Positions 51,968 to 60,929 of a stretch of DNA of 64,000 nucleotides are shown here, piece by piece. The stretch is from NCBI GenBank assembly GCA_033764775.1, contig JANRIQ010000006.1, forward strand, positions 124,001 through 188,000. The letters are read 5' to 3'. The position numbers and the translations under genes are program-made. The number at the start of each line of letters is the position of its first letter. Position 1 is the stretch's first letter. This DNA is from JAWXCE01 sp033764775 (lineage in GTDB: Bacteria > Pseudomonadota > Alphaproteobacteria > Rhizobiales > Rhodomicrobiaceae). Below the pieces are notes generated by a model. It was given only the letters and a program-made list of their open reading frames with translations, had not been told where the DNA came from and did no database searches.

Positions 51968-52839
51968 CGGTTCAGCACGCGGCCCGCGACGGCGTCGAGC
52001 TTGGCGAGGAGCGCCGGGTCACGTGCTTCGGGCGCCGTGATGATTGCGAATTCGAGCGCGCGGTCGGAGCCGATGGGGCACGGCTCGTGCAGCCTTGGGA
52101 AGTCCACCGCAAGCCGGGCGATCAGCCGCGCCGCTTTCTCCGAGTTGGCGCGCATCACCGCGATGATGGCCGTGATGTCCACGTCCGCGTGGTCCTCGTG
52201 CCAGCAGTCGAAGTCGGTCACCATGGCGACGCTGGCGTAGCAGATCTCGGCCTCGCGGGCGAGCTTCGCCTCCGGCATGTTGGTCATGCCGATCACGTGA
52301 CAGCCCCAGGCGCGATAGAGGTGGCTCTCGGCTCGGGTCGAGAACTGCGGCCCTTCCATCGCAAGGTAAGTGCCGCCGCGCGTGTGCGGCACGCCCTCCG
52401 CTTTCGCCGCCGCCTCGACCTTATCTGCGAGGCCGGGGCTGATCGGGTCGGCCATCGCCACATGCGCCACGCACCCCTTGCCGAAGAAGCTTTTCTCGCG
52501 CGCGAAGGTGCGGTCGATGAACTGATCGACGATGACGAAATGGCCGGGGGGCAGCTCCTCGCGGAACGATCCGCACGCCGAGACCGAGACGAGGTCGGTG
52601 ACGCCCGCGCGCTTCAGCACGTCGATGTTGGCGCGGTAGTTGATGGCGGAGGGCGGGATGGCGTGTCCGGCGCCGTGGCGCGGCAGGAAGACGATGGGCA
52701 GGCCGCCGATCTCGCCCATCAGCAGATCGCTCGACGGTTCGCCCCACGGCGAGGCGACGCGCTCGCGGCGCTTGTTTTCAAGGCCGGGCAGGTCGTAAAG
52801 CCCGGAGCCGCCGATGATCCCCAGCACCGCTTTTGTCAT
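51964..52839 (-). CDS. mtnP: S-methyl-5'-thioadenosine phosphorylase
   Basis: 291 residues from ATG 52839. Phosphorolytically cleaves 5'-methylthioadenosine to adenine and methylthioribose-1-phosphate. PNP/UDP phosphorylase fold: AVLGIIGGSGLYDLPGL, LPRHGAGHAIPPS (phosphate loop), GTYLAMEGPQFSTRAES and MTNMPEAKLAREA, the last being MTAP-specific. A reading from 52938 adds residues overlapping the next gene. Its product feeds mtnA and apt, which lie on the same strand 500 bp downstream, interrupted by the plus-strand small gene. Confidence 0.95.
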   Translation of the reverse strand: MTKAVLGIIGGSGLYDLPGLENKRRERVASPWGEPSSDLLMGEIGGLPIVFLPRHGAGHAIPPSAINYRANIDVLKRAGVTDLVSVSACGSFREELPPGHFVIVDQFIDRTFAREKSFFGKGCVAHVAMADPISPGLADKVEAAAKAEGVPHTRGGTYLAMEGPQFSTRAESHLYRAWGCHVIGMTNMPEAKLAREAEICYASVAMVTDFDCWHEDHADVDITAIIAVMRANSEKAARLIARLAVDFPRLHEPCPIGSDRALEFAIITAPEARDPALLAKLDAVAGRVLNR

Positions 52840-53429
52840 GCCATCGCCTCGATGTAAAAAACCGACCACACCCATTTCTCCGCCTCTTCCTCGAAGGCGG
52901 GCGGCGCGCCGGGCGCCAGTTTGCGCATGAGCCAGCACGGCCCGAGGCCGCCGACGCCGAACGGCGCGTCATTGAGCGACAGCGCCAGCATCCAATCGGC
53001 GGCGCGGTCTGCAGCGGCCAGCTCGACAGCGAAACCGTCAAGCGCCATCAGGCGAAGCGCGCCCGTCTCGGCGCCAGCCGCGCGCATCGCGTCGGCGAGG
53101 AGGGGGCCGGAGTAGACGCCGCGCCCAGCGACCTTGGTCTCCGTGTCGAACGCGTGTTGCGGCAGGGTCAGCAATTCCTCGCGCGTGAAAGCGGTGGCCT
53201 TGTCGAAACTGACGCCGTGATGCTTGAAGAAGCCGATGGTATCGCCGCCGACGGGACCTGCGTTCGGCCGGCCGACGCGGCCTCCCACGGTGAGCCACGC
53301 CGGTTGCCTCGCACGGGGCTGCGCAAGGGCGGCGGCGGCGCCACCGGCCCCAACGGACATTGCCGCGAGGGCGACAGTTCGCAGCGCGGCGCGTCGGCTG
53401 AGGTTGGATGGGTTCGGCGGGTCGCTCAT
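52836..53429 (-). CDS. Tat-exported molybdopterin-oxidoreductase-like protein
   Basis: 197 residues from ATG 53429. A twin-arginine leader (SRRAALRTVALAAMSVGAGG) precedes a small domain resembling the sulfite-oxidase/YedY molybdopterin fold: GRGVYSGPLLADAMRAAGA, LNDAPFGVGGLGPCWLMR, WVWSVFYIEA. The only Cys is in GPCWLM rather than at the usual molybdenum-ligand site, so cofactor binding is uncertain. Its stop overlaps the mtnP start (ATGA, 52836-52839), so the two are probably co-translated although no functional link is known. Confidence 0.75.
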   Translation of the reverse strand: MSDPPNPSNLSRRAALRTVALAAMSVGAGGAAAALAQPRARQPAWLTVGGRVGRPNAGPVGGDTIGFFKHHGVSFDKATAFTREELLTLPQHAFDTETKVAGRGVYSGPLLADAMRAAGAETGALRLMALDGFAVELAAADRAADWMLALSLNDAPFGVGGLGPCWLMRKLAPGAPPAFEEEAEKWVWSVFYIEAMA

Positions 53430-53555
53430 GGCGACGCGACTGTGCGCAAAAACGCTCGCTCTAGCAACGCAAAATCGGCAAGCCGAACGTTGACGGAGTG
53501 TGTAGGCCTCACACGTGCGCCGCCGCAAACTCGCCGCGTCAAGCCGCGTTCCGGC

Positions 53556-56500
53556 TCAGCCAAGCCGGCCGCTGACATGGGCGAGCAGCAGATAGATTCG
53601 CCCGGTGTCCGAGACGAGGTTGTCCTGGATCATGCGTCCTTTCGGATCGCTGCGGGCGGCGTCCTTGAGCAAATTCTCGAAGTCGTCCACATAACGGTCG
53701 GCGATCATGCGGAAATCGGCGTCGGTTTCGTAGCGGCGGCGCACTTTGTCGAATGTCATCTGCCCTTGCGGCGTGTAGATGCCGCGATGGATGGCGCCCC
53801 GGTCGCCGCGATTGTAGCGCTGCCACACCTCGATGACCTTGCCCGGGTCGGTGGCGCTGGCCATCTCCTCCATGCCGAGGTCGACAGGTTGGCGCGGTCG
53901 CTGCGCGGGCGGCTCGGGCGGGGCGAAACGCTGCGCTGGCGGCCGTGACGGCGGCGCGGCGACGGGCGCGATGGGGGGCGGCGCGCCATAACCCTGGCCG
54001 AAGCCGTCATCGTCCTCGGAGGCGCGGGCGAGCAAATCGCCGAGCGACCACTGGCCGCGCGTCGGGCTGGCCTCTTGCGGTCCGCCATAGCCTTGACCGG
54101 CGGCCTCGTCCATCGCCGGCATGTCGGCCGGAAGCGCGTTCTGCCAGTTGGGCTGACCACCCACATCCAACCGCTGTGCGAGGCCCGATGTGAGCGTGGA
54201 AAGGTTCTCCGCGCTGCCGGTCCAAGGGGCCGGCGCACCGGACGCGAGGTCGGGTAGGCCTGGCGCGCCGTAGCCGATAAAGTCGTCATATTGGGGGGCG
54301 CCGTAATCGTCGCGGGGACGCTGCTGCTCGGGGCGCTGAAAGGCCTCCGGCCGCGGCTCGGCCTTGAACACCTGCGTGGCGACGCCGTGGCGGCCGGCGA
54401 TCTCCGCCATGCTGCCGATGGCCGAAAGTTGATCGTTCAGCACCTTGCGCATGGCCGTGGCGCTTTGCTTCGTCACCTCGGGCAAGGTGGTCGCCTGGCG
54501 GCGCAGTTCGGTTTGCGTCATCTCGATTTCCGCGGCGGCTTTCGTCGCCGACGCGCGCACCTGACGGGTCGTCTCGCCGAATTTGTTGGTGAGCGAGGAA
54601 AGCTGCTGCGACACCTGATCTTGCAGCGAGCTGAAACCGGTCTGCAGCTCCGAGACGGCCTTCGTCGTGTGCTGCTGCGCCTCGGCCCGCAGGCGTTCGA
54701 TTTCCCGGATGGCCGCCTGTGATTTCTCCGCCGAATCCTTGGCGAGAACCTCCGTCACTTTCTTCGCGCGGGTCTCCGCCTGACTCAACGACTGCTCAAG
54801 CATGTGCGAATAGCTGTTCATCATGCGGTCGAGTTCGATGGCGCGGCCGTTGATGCTGTCGAGCAGCTTGGTCAGCGCGGCCTGGCGCGCCTCCATGATG
54901 GTGTCGACCTTGGTGTTCGCGACTTCGAGCGAGCGGGCGGCGTTCATGATCGAGGAGCCTTGATCCTCGAAGCGCTTGGTCAGCGCGTGGATCTGCGACA
55001 GAAGCCCGCCCGAGACCTCCTTCAGCACCGCAGCCTGCTGCGCCATGGTCTCTGACGTGGCGCCGGAGCGGCGCGCCAACTCCTCGACCGTGCGCTGGAT
55101 GGATTGCGCGCTCGTTGAAACCGTCCGCTCGATCTGCTGCGTCTGCCGCGCGAGCGACTGATCCATGCCTTGAGCGTGCTTCTCCAGGGTCTCGCGTATG
55201 CCGGCGGAATGCCGGGCGACGGCGCTCTCCATGGCTTGAGTGCGCGAAACGATGGCGCCCTCAAGGGTCTTGGTGCGCTCGCTCATGGTGGCGTCGAACG
55301 ACTTGGTGCGCGAACTCAGCATGGACTCGAGCACGTGGATTTTCTCGACCATGGAGCTGTCGATGGCGCGGGTCTGATCGTGCAGCACCGTTTGCAGCAT
55401 CTTGGTGCGGTCGGCGAGGGTGACGCCGATGGTTTGCGTCTTTTCCGTCAGCGCGCCCTCCAGGGCGGAGAGATTTTTCGTCGCATTCTCAATAATTGTG
55501 CTGAGCCGCGTCTGCTCGCCGCCCAGCCGGTCGAGCAGAGCCGGGATCTCCCGGCCGACCCGCTCGCTCATGCTCATCACCGATGTGACGAGGCTGTTGC
55601 TTTTGGCCGAGATGGCCTGGGTCGTCCGGTCGGACGTCTCCTGGATCGCGCGCGTGACCTCGAGCGTGGATTGCCGCAGCACCTCCGCCGTCTGCGCGCC
55701 GTGCTTGACAAGCTGCTCGGTGATGCGCTGGCCGCGTTCCGCGAGCTTCTCGTCAATGGAGGCGCCTGCGGCCGTCACGGCGGCGGTGATCTTGTGGCCG
55801 CGGCTGGCGAGCGTGTCGGCCATGGACGCGCTGGCCTGGGTGAGCGACTGCGAGGCCTTCTCGCTCGCGGCGGAAATCTCCCGCGTCACCTGAGAGCCGA
55901 CGCCGCGCAGCGCTTCCGACACGCGCTCGCTGTTGTTGGCTAGGGCCTCGCGCTCGCTCGCCAGCTCGTTGATCAGGTTGCGGATGCGGTGTTCGTTCTC
56001 GGTGTAGGAGCGCTCCAGCGCGGCGACCTCGTTGTGCACGAGCGCCTCCAACTCGCCGGCGCGGCCCAGCGCGCGCGAGATGGCCTCGTTCATCGCCACC
56101 ACCTGCCGGCGCACGGTCTGCCCCAGCGAGGCGACCGACTGTTCCGCCATCTTGTCAGGCTCGGCGAGACGAACCGCCACCTCCGTCATGGCCGACGACA
56201 TCAGCCGCAGTTCCTGGCTGCGCCACACAAGCACCGCTAGGAACCAGAACAGCGCGATCGGCAGTCCTATGGTCGCCACCGTGACGGCGAGCGTCGACGG
56301 GTCGGCAAGCATCTCGCCCAATGACGCGCCGGGCGTCAATTTGTCGGCGAAGGCGCGCGCTACGATGAAGCCGACCACGGCCCACACCGCGGAGGCCGCC
56401 ATGGCGATGAGGAAGGGCGAGCGCGACGGGCGCTGTTGCAGCGCGAAAATCAGCCCGCCGATGGATGGCGCGTCGTCATTGGCCGCCAGTTGGGCGCGCG

Positions 56501-56762
56501 CGGCGCCGGCGGAGCGTTTCGCGGGCGAAATCTGCGCCCCTCGTCCGCCTGCAGCCACAATAGACTCGGGCGCGGCGACGGAGGTTTGCGGCGGTTTGGC
56601 GGGCTGGGCGCCCTTTGCGGGTTGAACCAATGCGGATTTCCCCAAATTCTGGTTAGGCGTTCCGGACGGATCGCCGCGCTCCCCAACGCCGGGTTTCTGG
56701 CCGGGCTGCGAGGCCGGCTCGATCGGCCCCGACGGGCGCGGGGCGATAGGCTTTTGCGTCAT
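53556..56762 (-). CDS. Large membrane-anchored coiled-coil protein
   Basis: 1068 residues. A Pro/Gly/Lys-rich N-terminus (1-100), two hydrophobic helices (about 117-139 and 157-180), then about 600 residues of uninterrupted helix with apolipoprotein/methyl-accepting-protein-like 11-mer and heptad periodicity (repeats such as RTKSFDATMSERTKTLEGAI and SRTQAMESAVARHSAG). A Gln/Pro/Ala-rich linker (about 800-980) leads to a compact C-terminal domain (VIEVWQRYNRGDRGAIHRGIY...DNLVSDTGRIYLLLAHVSG). Homologues with this tail occur in Hyphomicrobiales without known function. Topology suggests a scaffold projecting from the inner membrane, perhaps at poles or septa. Confidence 0.82.
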   Translation of the reverse strand: MTQKPIAPRPSGPIEPASQPGQKPGVGERGDPSGTPNQNLGKSALVQPAKGAQPAKPPQTSVAAPESIVAAGGRGAQISPAKRSAGAARAQLAANDDAPSIGGLIFALQQRPSRSPFLIAMAASAVWAVVGFIVARAFADKLTPGASLGEMLADPSTLAVTVATIGLPIALFWFLAVLVWRSQELRLMSSAMTEVAVRLAEPDKMAEQSVASLGQTVRRQVVAMNEAISRALGRAGELEALVHNEVAALERSYTENEHRIRNLINELASEREALANNSERVSEALRGVGSQVTREISAASEKASQSLTQASASMADTLASRGHKITAAVTAAGASIDEKLAERGQRITEQLVKHGAQTAEVLRQSTLEVTRAIQETSDRTTQAISAKSNSLVTSVMSMSERVGREIPALLDRLGGEQTRLSTIIENATKNLSALEGALTEKTQTIGVTLADRTKMLQTVLHDQTRAIDSSMVEKIHVLESMLSSRTKSFDATMSERTKTLEGAIVSRTQAMESAVARHSAGIRETLEKHAQGMDQSLARQTQQIERTVSTSAQSIQRTVEELARRSGATSETMAQQAAVLKEVSGGLLSQIHALTKRFEDQGSSIMNAARSLEVANTKVDTIMEARQAALTKLLDSINGRAIELDRMMNSYSHMLEQSLSQAETRAKKVTEVLAKDSAEKSQAAIREIERLRAEAQQHTTKAVSELQTGFSSLQDQVSQQLSSLTNKFGETTRQVRASATKAAAEIEMTQTELRRQATTLPEVTKQSATAMRKVLNDQLSAIGSMAEIAGRHGVATQVFKAEPRPEAFQRPEQQRPRDDYGAPQYDDFIGYGAPGLPDLASGAPAPWTGSAENLSTLTSGLAQRLDVGGQPNWQNALPADMPAMDEAAGQGYGGPQEASPTRGQWSLGDLLARASEDDDGFGQGYGAPPPIAPVAAPPSRPPAQRFAPPEPPAQRPRQPVDLGMEEMASATDPGKVIEVWQRYNRGDRGAIHRGIYTPQGQMTFDKVRRRYETDADFRMIADRYVDDFENLLKDAARSDPKGRMIQDNLVSDTGRIYLLLAHVSGRLG

Positions 56763-57060
56763 ACCTCGGCTCCCCCCGCTTCGGCTTGACTGGGGCCTTG
56801 ATCAGACCGCGCACACGGCGGCCCGGCGGCGAACGCGAACAACCGGCCAAACGCTACATTCAAGCTCGACAAAACGCCGCCCGTTTCGATAACGAATTTG
56901 ATTCGCCCGTCTGTACAGATGAAATCTGCGCTCTTCCGCAACCATTATCAGCTAAAGACCTTTTGGGGCCAAAAAAAGATTTAGCCGCGCCGAACCCGGA
57001 TCGCCAGACAAAAACCAAAATGCTCGACAACCTAAGGTGGAAAAATCTGGAAAGCTCGCC

Positions 57061-57381
57061 TCAGTCGGCGATCTCGGCGGCGAGCGCGCGCATATAGGCG
57101 TAGAGGTTGGACGCTTCGGACACGGGATAAGGCGCGACGATGCGGCGCTTGTGCGCGATGGGAAGGCCGGCCCGCAGATCGGCCTCGATCTCCTCGCCCG
57201 ACAGGATCGACATGATGTCCCGGAACGGCCGCGCATCGGGAGCCGGGCTATCGCCCGCGCGCCCCACATTGTGGCAGGCGGCGCATGCGGTCTGGGCGAG
57301 GCGCTCGCCCGCCGCCTGGTCGTTCGCCTCAGCCGTGGCGGCGGCCAACGCCAGTCCGCACGCCAACACCGCTCCGCGCAT
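57061..57381 (-). CDS. Small periplasmic c-type cytochrome
   Basis: 106 residues from ATG 57381; upstream in-frame sequence to 57714 is arginine-rich non-coding. A signal peptide (RGAVLACGLALAAATAEA) precedes a single heme-attachment motif CAACH near residue 34. Met residues in FRDIMSIL and a C-terminal helix (NLYAYMRALAAEIAD) are consistent with a class I cytochrome c of minimal size. Likely a soluble electron carrier or a subunit of an oxidase/dehydrogenase; no partner is adjacent. The 298-bp gap between it and the coiled-coil gene (56763-57060) is AT-richer and shows no gene or clear site. Confidence 0.85.
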   Translation of the reverse strand: MRGAVLACGLALAAATAEANDQAAGERLAQTACAACHNVGRAGDSPAPDARPFRDIMSILSGEEIEADLRAGLPIAHKRRIVAPYPVSEASNLYAYMRALAAEIAD

Positions 57382-57560
57382 GCAAGTCTCCGTTCTCTCC
57401 GCGCGGCGACGGCCGGGCGCGGGCCGCAAACTACGAATGGAGCGCCAAAAGACAAGGGGGCAGTCAGCCGCATTGTCGCCGCGTCGCGCGGGTAATGCCC
57501 GTTTTTTGCGCCGCATCGGTCGATTCCGCCGCATGGCGCGCAAACTCCACGGACGATCGC

Positions 57561-59255
57561 ATGAAACCGAACATGTCGGCTGATTGGCTGCAGGCCGTCG
57601 AGGCTTTCGCTGGGTTGGGTCAGGCCGAACTGCGGCGCCTGCTGACCCGGTGTTACACCCGCGCGGTCGCCCCCGGAGAGGCGGTCGCGGAAGCCGGCGC
57701 CAGCGCCGACGCACTGCACATTCTCATCTCCGGGCGGCTTTCGGCGTCAGACGGCGCAGGCGAGACGCTTGAGCTCGCCCCAGGCGCCGCGGTCGGATAC
57801 CCGGCCTTTTTCGCTCGCGAGGCCTATCGCGAAACGGTGGCCGCCGCGCGCGAAAGCCTCATGCTGACCCTGGAGTGGGACGAGTTCGCGCAACTGGCCG
57901 ACCGCGCCCCGGAATACTGGCAGGCGGTCGCCGTCGCCATGGCCAAGCGGGGGCCGGCCGAGCCCGTGCGCAGCCGGTTTCCCAAGCCTCACACGCTGGC
58001 GATCCTGGGCGCGGGAGCGTCGCCGCCGCCCCCCGACATCGTGAGCGAGATCGCCGCCGCTCTCGACCCCCTGGCCGATTGCCAAGTGCTGCGGTCGTCA
58101 AGCTTCGGCCAGAATTTGCCTGGCGGCATCACCCTCGACGACCCCGAAGTCGCTCACTGGCTCCAGGAGCAGCAGCTTTCCTTCGACCTTATCATTCGGG
58201 TCGCCGACGCGGAGTTAACCGGGTGGACGCGCCAGGCGGTGGCCGAGGCGGACGAAATTCTGCTTGTCGCGCATGCGAATGCGGGCTTCGGCCTGGGCGA
58301 ACCGGAGGCGTTCGCGTTCAAGACGCGGGGACCTTCGGCGTGCCGCCTCATCACCGTGGAGGATGGCGCGCGCGACGCGCGGGCCTGGCTGGCCGATCGC
58401 CCCGTCCGGCTGCATCACAGGGTGCGGCTGCGTCCCTCCTCGGGCTTCGACCGCCTCGCGCGCTTCGTGCTGGGGCGGGCGCGGGGCTATATCGCGTGCG
58501 GCGGGGGCGGCTACGCCGGCGCGCATCTTGGCCTCATCCAGGCGCTGGAGGAGGCGGGCGCGACGATCGATTGTGTGGCCGGTGTGGGGGCCGGCGCCAT
58601 CGCCGCAGCCTTCGCCGCAGCGGGCGCGCCGGTGGCGGACGCCGCCGCCCTGTTGCCGCCGCCGCGCAGCCGCACGGAGTATGAACGGCTCGTCGCCGCG
58701 GCGTTCGGACGATCGCATATCGACAATCTCGCGCTCCCGTTCCGCGCCCTTTCGGCGGATTTGAGCCATGGCGCGCTGGTCGTGCACAAAGCGGGTCCGC
58801 TCATCGAGTCGCTGCTCGCCAACTGGCCGCCTCCCGGGCTCGCCGCCCCGTTCATCGACGGCGCCGGACGGCATCTGGCGGATGGCGGCCTCATCGACCC
58901 CGCGCCCGACTGGCTGCTCGGCGACGTGCATGGCGGGGTGAACGTCCTCGGCCGCATCGAGCCGCCGCTCGCCGCGCCCGCACGCGACCCCGCCTCGCCT
59001 GTGGACTGGGCGCTGAAACGCCTCACGGGCGCGCGCGGCGACGCGCTCGAGCCGTTCGACGCAGTGAACGTGATGCTGCGCGGCATGAACATGCGGCGGG
59101 TGGAAAAAGCGCAGGCCGCGCTCACGCTGTCGCCGCCCATGCTCCCGGGCGCGGAGGGGCAGGACGCCGCCCGCGAGTTGGCGTATGACTGGGCGCGGCG
59201 GGAGCTGGACGTTCTGCGCCAAGATGAACGCTGGGCCGCATTCTTTGGGGGCTGA
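57561..59255 (+). CDS. Cyclic-nucleotide-binding/patatin-like protein lacking the catalytic Ser
   Basis: 564 residues from ATG 57561. The N-terminus (about 10-125) has a cNMP-binding domain layout (LRRLLTRCYTRAVAPGEAVAEAG, LHILISGRLSASDG). A middle region (130-290) resembles that of NTE-type proteins (KPHTLAILGAG). The patatin domain (about 305-510) has the oxyanion loop ACGGGGYAGAHLGLIQALEE and the Asp of LADGGLIDPAP (441), but the GxSxG nucleophile elbow reads GVGAGA, with Gly at 343 instead of Ser. This predicts loss of hydrolase activity. The DNA there (GGTGTGGGGGCC) shows Gly is encoded clearly. Probably a membrane-associated regulator; stop is followed by nudC. Confidence 0.85.
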   Translation: MKPNMSADWLQAVEAFAGLGQAELRRLLTRCYTRAVAPGEAVAEAGASADALHILISGRLSASDGAGETLELAPGAAVGYPAFFAREAYRETVAAARESLMLTLEWDEFAQLADRAPEYWQAVAVAMAKRGPAEPVRSRFPKPHTLAILGAGASPPPPDIVSEIAAALDPLADCQVLRSSSFGQNLPGGITLDDPEVAHWLQEQQLSFDLIIRVADAELTGWTRQAVAEADEILLVAHANAGFGLGEPEAFAFKTRGPSACRLITVEDGARDARAWLADRPVRLHHRVRLRPSSGFDRLARFVLGRARGYIACGGGGYAGAHLGLIQALEEAGATIDCVAGVGAGAIAAAFAAAGAPVADAAALLPPPRSRTEYERLVAAAFGRSHIDNLALPFRALSADLSHGALVVHKAGPLIESLLANWPPPGLAAPFIDGAGRHLADGGLIDPAPDWLLGDVHGGVNVLGRIEPPLAAPARDPASPVDWALKRLTGARGDALEPFDAVNVMLRGMNMRRVEKAQAALTLSPPMLPGAEGQDAARELAYDWARRELDVLRQDERWAAFFGG

Positions 59256-59256
59256 C

Positions 59257-60186
59257 GTGACGCATGCGCGCTTCGCCGCATTTCGGGCGCCGACGGTCGG
59301 CCCGCAGATCAGCCTCGACCGGGCGGCCGACAAACGGCGCGATCCGGCCTGGCTGGCCGAGGCGACCGCCTCGCCCGCGGCGCGTTTCGCGGCGTTCTGG
59401 GATTTGAAACTGGCGGTCCAGTCTTCGCCTGACCGGTCCCGCGTCGCGATCCGGTTGCTGTCGCGGGACGAGATCGCCGCCACGGGTGCGGATCCGGACA
59501 ACGCCGCCTTTCTGCTCGGCCTTGAGAGCGGCGCACCTCGCTTCGCCGCGCCCCTGCTCACGCCCGCCGACAATCTGACCTTTGTCGATCTGCGCACGCT
59601 CGCCTTGCAGGGCGCCATGCCCTCGCAAGACTTGGCGCTTGCGGCGCAGGCGCGCGCGCTCCTCGCATGGCGGTCGAACAGCCGGTGTTGCGGGCGCTGC
59701 GGCGGCGCGGTCGTCCACCGCGAGGGCGGCTGGCGGGCCGCGTGCTCATCCTGCGGCTTGGAGGTCTATCCCCGCAGCGATCCAGCCGTCATCATGATCA
59801 TCGTTGCGGGCGACCGCTTCCTCATCGCCCGCGATGTGCGGTTTCCTGAGAATTTCCACTCCGTGCTCGCCGGTTTCGTGGAGCCGGGCGACGACATCGA
59901 AACCGCCGTGCGCCGGGAGACTATGGAGGAAACGGGAGTTCGCGTCGGCGCCGTGCATTATCTCGGCAGCCAGCCTTGGCCCTTCCCGCACACGCTGATG
60001 ATCGGTTGCTGGGGCGAGGCGCTGACGACGGACCTGCGGATCGACCCCGAGGAAATCGCTGCGGCGCGCTGGGTCGGCCGCGAGGAGGCCGCCGCGATGC
60101 TGGCGGCGCGTCATCCCGACGGCCACACCCTGCCCGGCCCGCTGTCGATGGCGCATTCGCTGATCCGCGCATTTCTGGCCGGTTAG
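59257..60186 (+). CDS. nudC: NAD(+) diphosphatase NudC
   Basis: 309 residues from a GTG at 59257 with GGGGGC just upstream; an ATG at 59224 inside the patatin gene is an alternative. Zinc ribbon CGRCG and CSSCG near residues 145-165, full Nudix box GFVEPGDDIETAVRRETMEE (continuing TGV), and the NADH pyrophosphatase array SQPWPFPHTLM after it. Hydrolyses NAD(H) to NMN(H) and AMP and removes NAD caps from RNA. It ends 4 bp into the convergent tadC. Confidence 0.95.
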   Translation: MTHARFAAFRAPTVGPQISLDRAADKRRDPAWLAEATASPAARFAAFWDLKLAVQSSPDRSRVAIRLLSRDEIAATGADPDNAAFLLGLESGAPRFAAPLLTPADNLTFVDLRTLALQGAMPSQDLALAAQARALLAWRSNSRCCGRCGGAVVHREGGWRAACSSCGLEVYPRSDPAVIMIIVAGDRFLIARDVRFPENFHSVLAGFVEPGDDIETAVRRETMEETGVRVGAVHYLGSQPWPFPHTLMIGCWGEALTTDLRIDPEEIAAARWVGREEAAAMLAARHPDGHTLPGPLSMAHSLIRAFLAG

Positions 60187-60929
60187 CCGCCCGCGAAAAA
60201 ACGCAGCAGCGCCGGGCCGAGCACCACGACGAACACGGCGGGCAAGAAAAAAATCACCAGCGGCGCCGACAACCGCGCGGGCAGGCTCGCGGCGCGGCGC
60301 TCGGCCTCCGCCAAACGATGGGCGCGCATGTCCGCCGCGGCTTCGGCAATGGCGCGCGCGGCCGGCGCCCCGCTTTGGCTGGCCAGCGCCAGATGGGCGG
60401 CCAGGTCTTTCAGCCCCGGCGCGTTCGTCCGCGTCGCCAGATTGCGGTACGCCGCCGCGCGCGAGGGAGAAAAGCGCAACTCCGCCGCAGTGGCTGAAAG
60501 CTCCAGCGCGACGGCGGGGTGAAGCGGCGCCAAATGCTCGGCCGTCTTGGCGATCGCCGCATCCGGGTGCGCGCCGGCGCGCAGGCACAACGCAATCATA
60601 TCGAGGGCGTCCGGCAGACCGCGGGCGATGTCGCGGCGCAGGCGGCGCTCGCGCAGACGGGTGAGGAGCGGGCCGCATCCGCCAAGCGCGGCGGCGAGAA
60701 CGAGCGCCACGATCCACGCCGCGCCAAGGCCCATAAGCGCCGCCCCGCCGGCTGCGAGGCTCGCCATCGCTCCGAGCACAAGGCCCCGCGGCGTGGATCG
60801 CGCCCCCTCCGCCGGCGCGCGATACCGCGTGCTCCCCGCCGCCAAGGGTTTGCGCGGCGAGGGCGCCAGCGCCAGCACTGCGGCGAACACGGCGAAAGCG
60901 GCGAAGATGGCGGCGAAAGCTTGGGTCAC
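60183..60929 (-). CDS. tadC: Tad pilus inner-membrane protein TadC
   Basis: 248 residues from a GTG at 60929 that overlaps the tadB stop (GTGA). Type II secretion GspF fold: hydrophobic segments at about 5-25, 55-90 and the C-terminus, and the GspF core LRRDIARGLPDALDMIALCLRAGAHPDAAIAKTAEHL with NLATRTNAPGLKDLAAHL. Forms, with TadB, the platform of the Flp/Tad pilus motor. The longer ATG reading to 61040 would overlap tadB by 115 bp. Confidence 0.88.
   Translation of the reverse strand: MTQAFAAIFAAFAVFAAVLALAPSPRKPLAAGSTRYRAPAEGARSTPRGLVLGAMASLAAGGAALMGLGAAWIVALVLAAALGGCGPLLTRLRERRLRRDIARGLPDALDMIALCLRAGAHPDAAIAKTAEHLAPLHPAVALELSATAAELRFSPSRAAAYRNLATRTNAPGLKDLAAHLALASQSGAPAARAIAEAAADMRAHRLAEAERRAASLPARLSAPLVIFFLPAVFVVVLGPALLRFFAGG

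Noticed and set aside
56786..57097. 103-codon frame in the gap between the coiled-coil and cytochrome genes
   Set aside because: Overlaps the cytochrome gene's 3' end, has no ribosome site and mixed composition.
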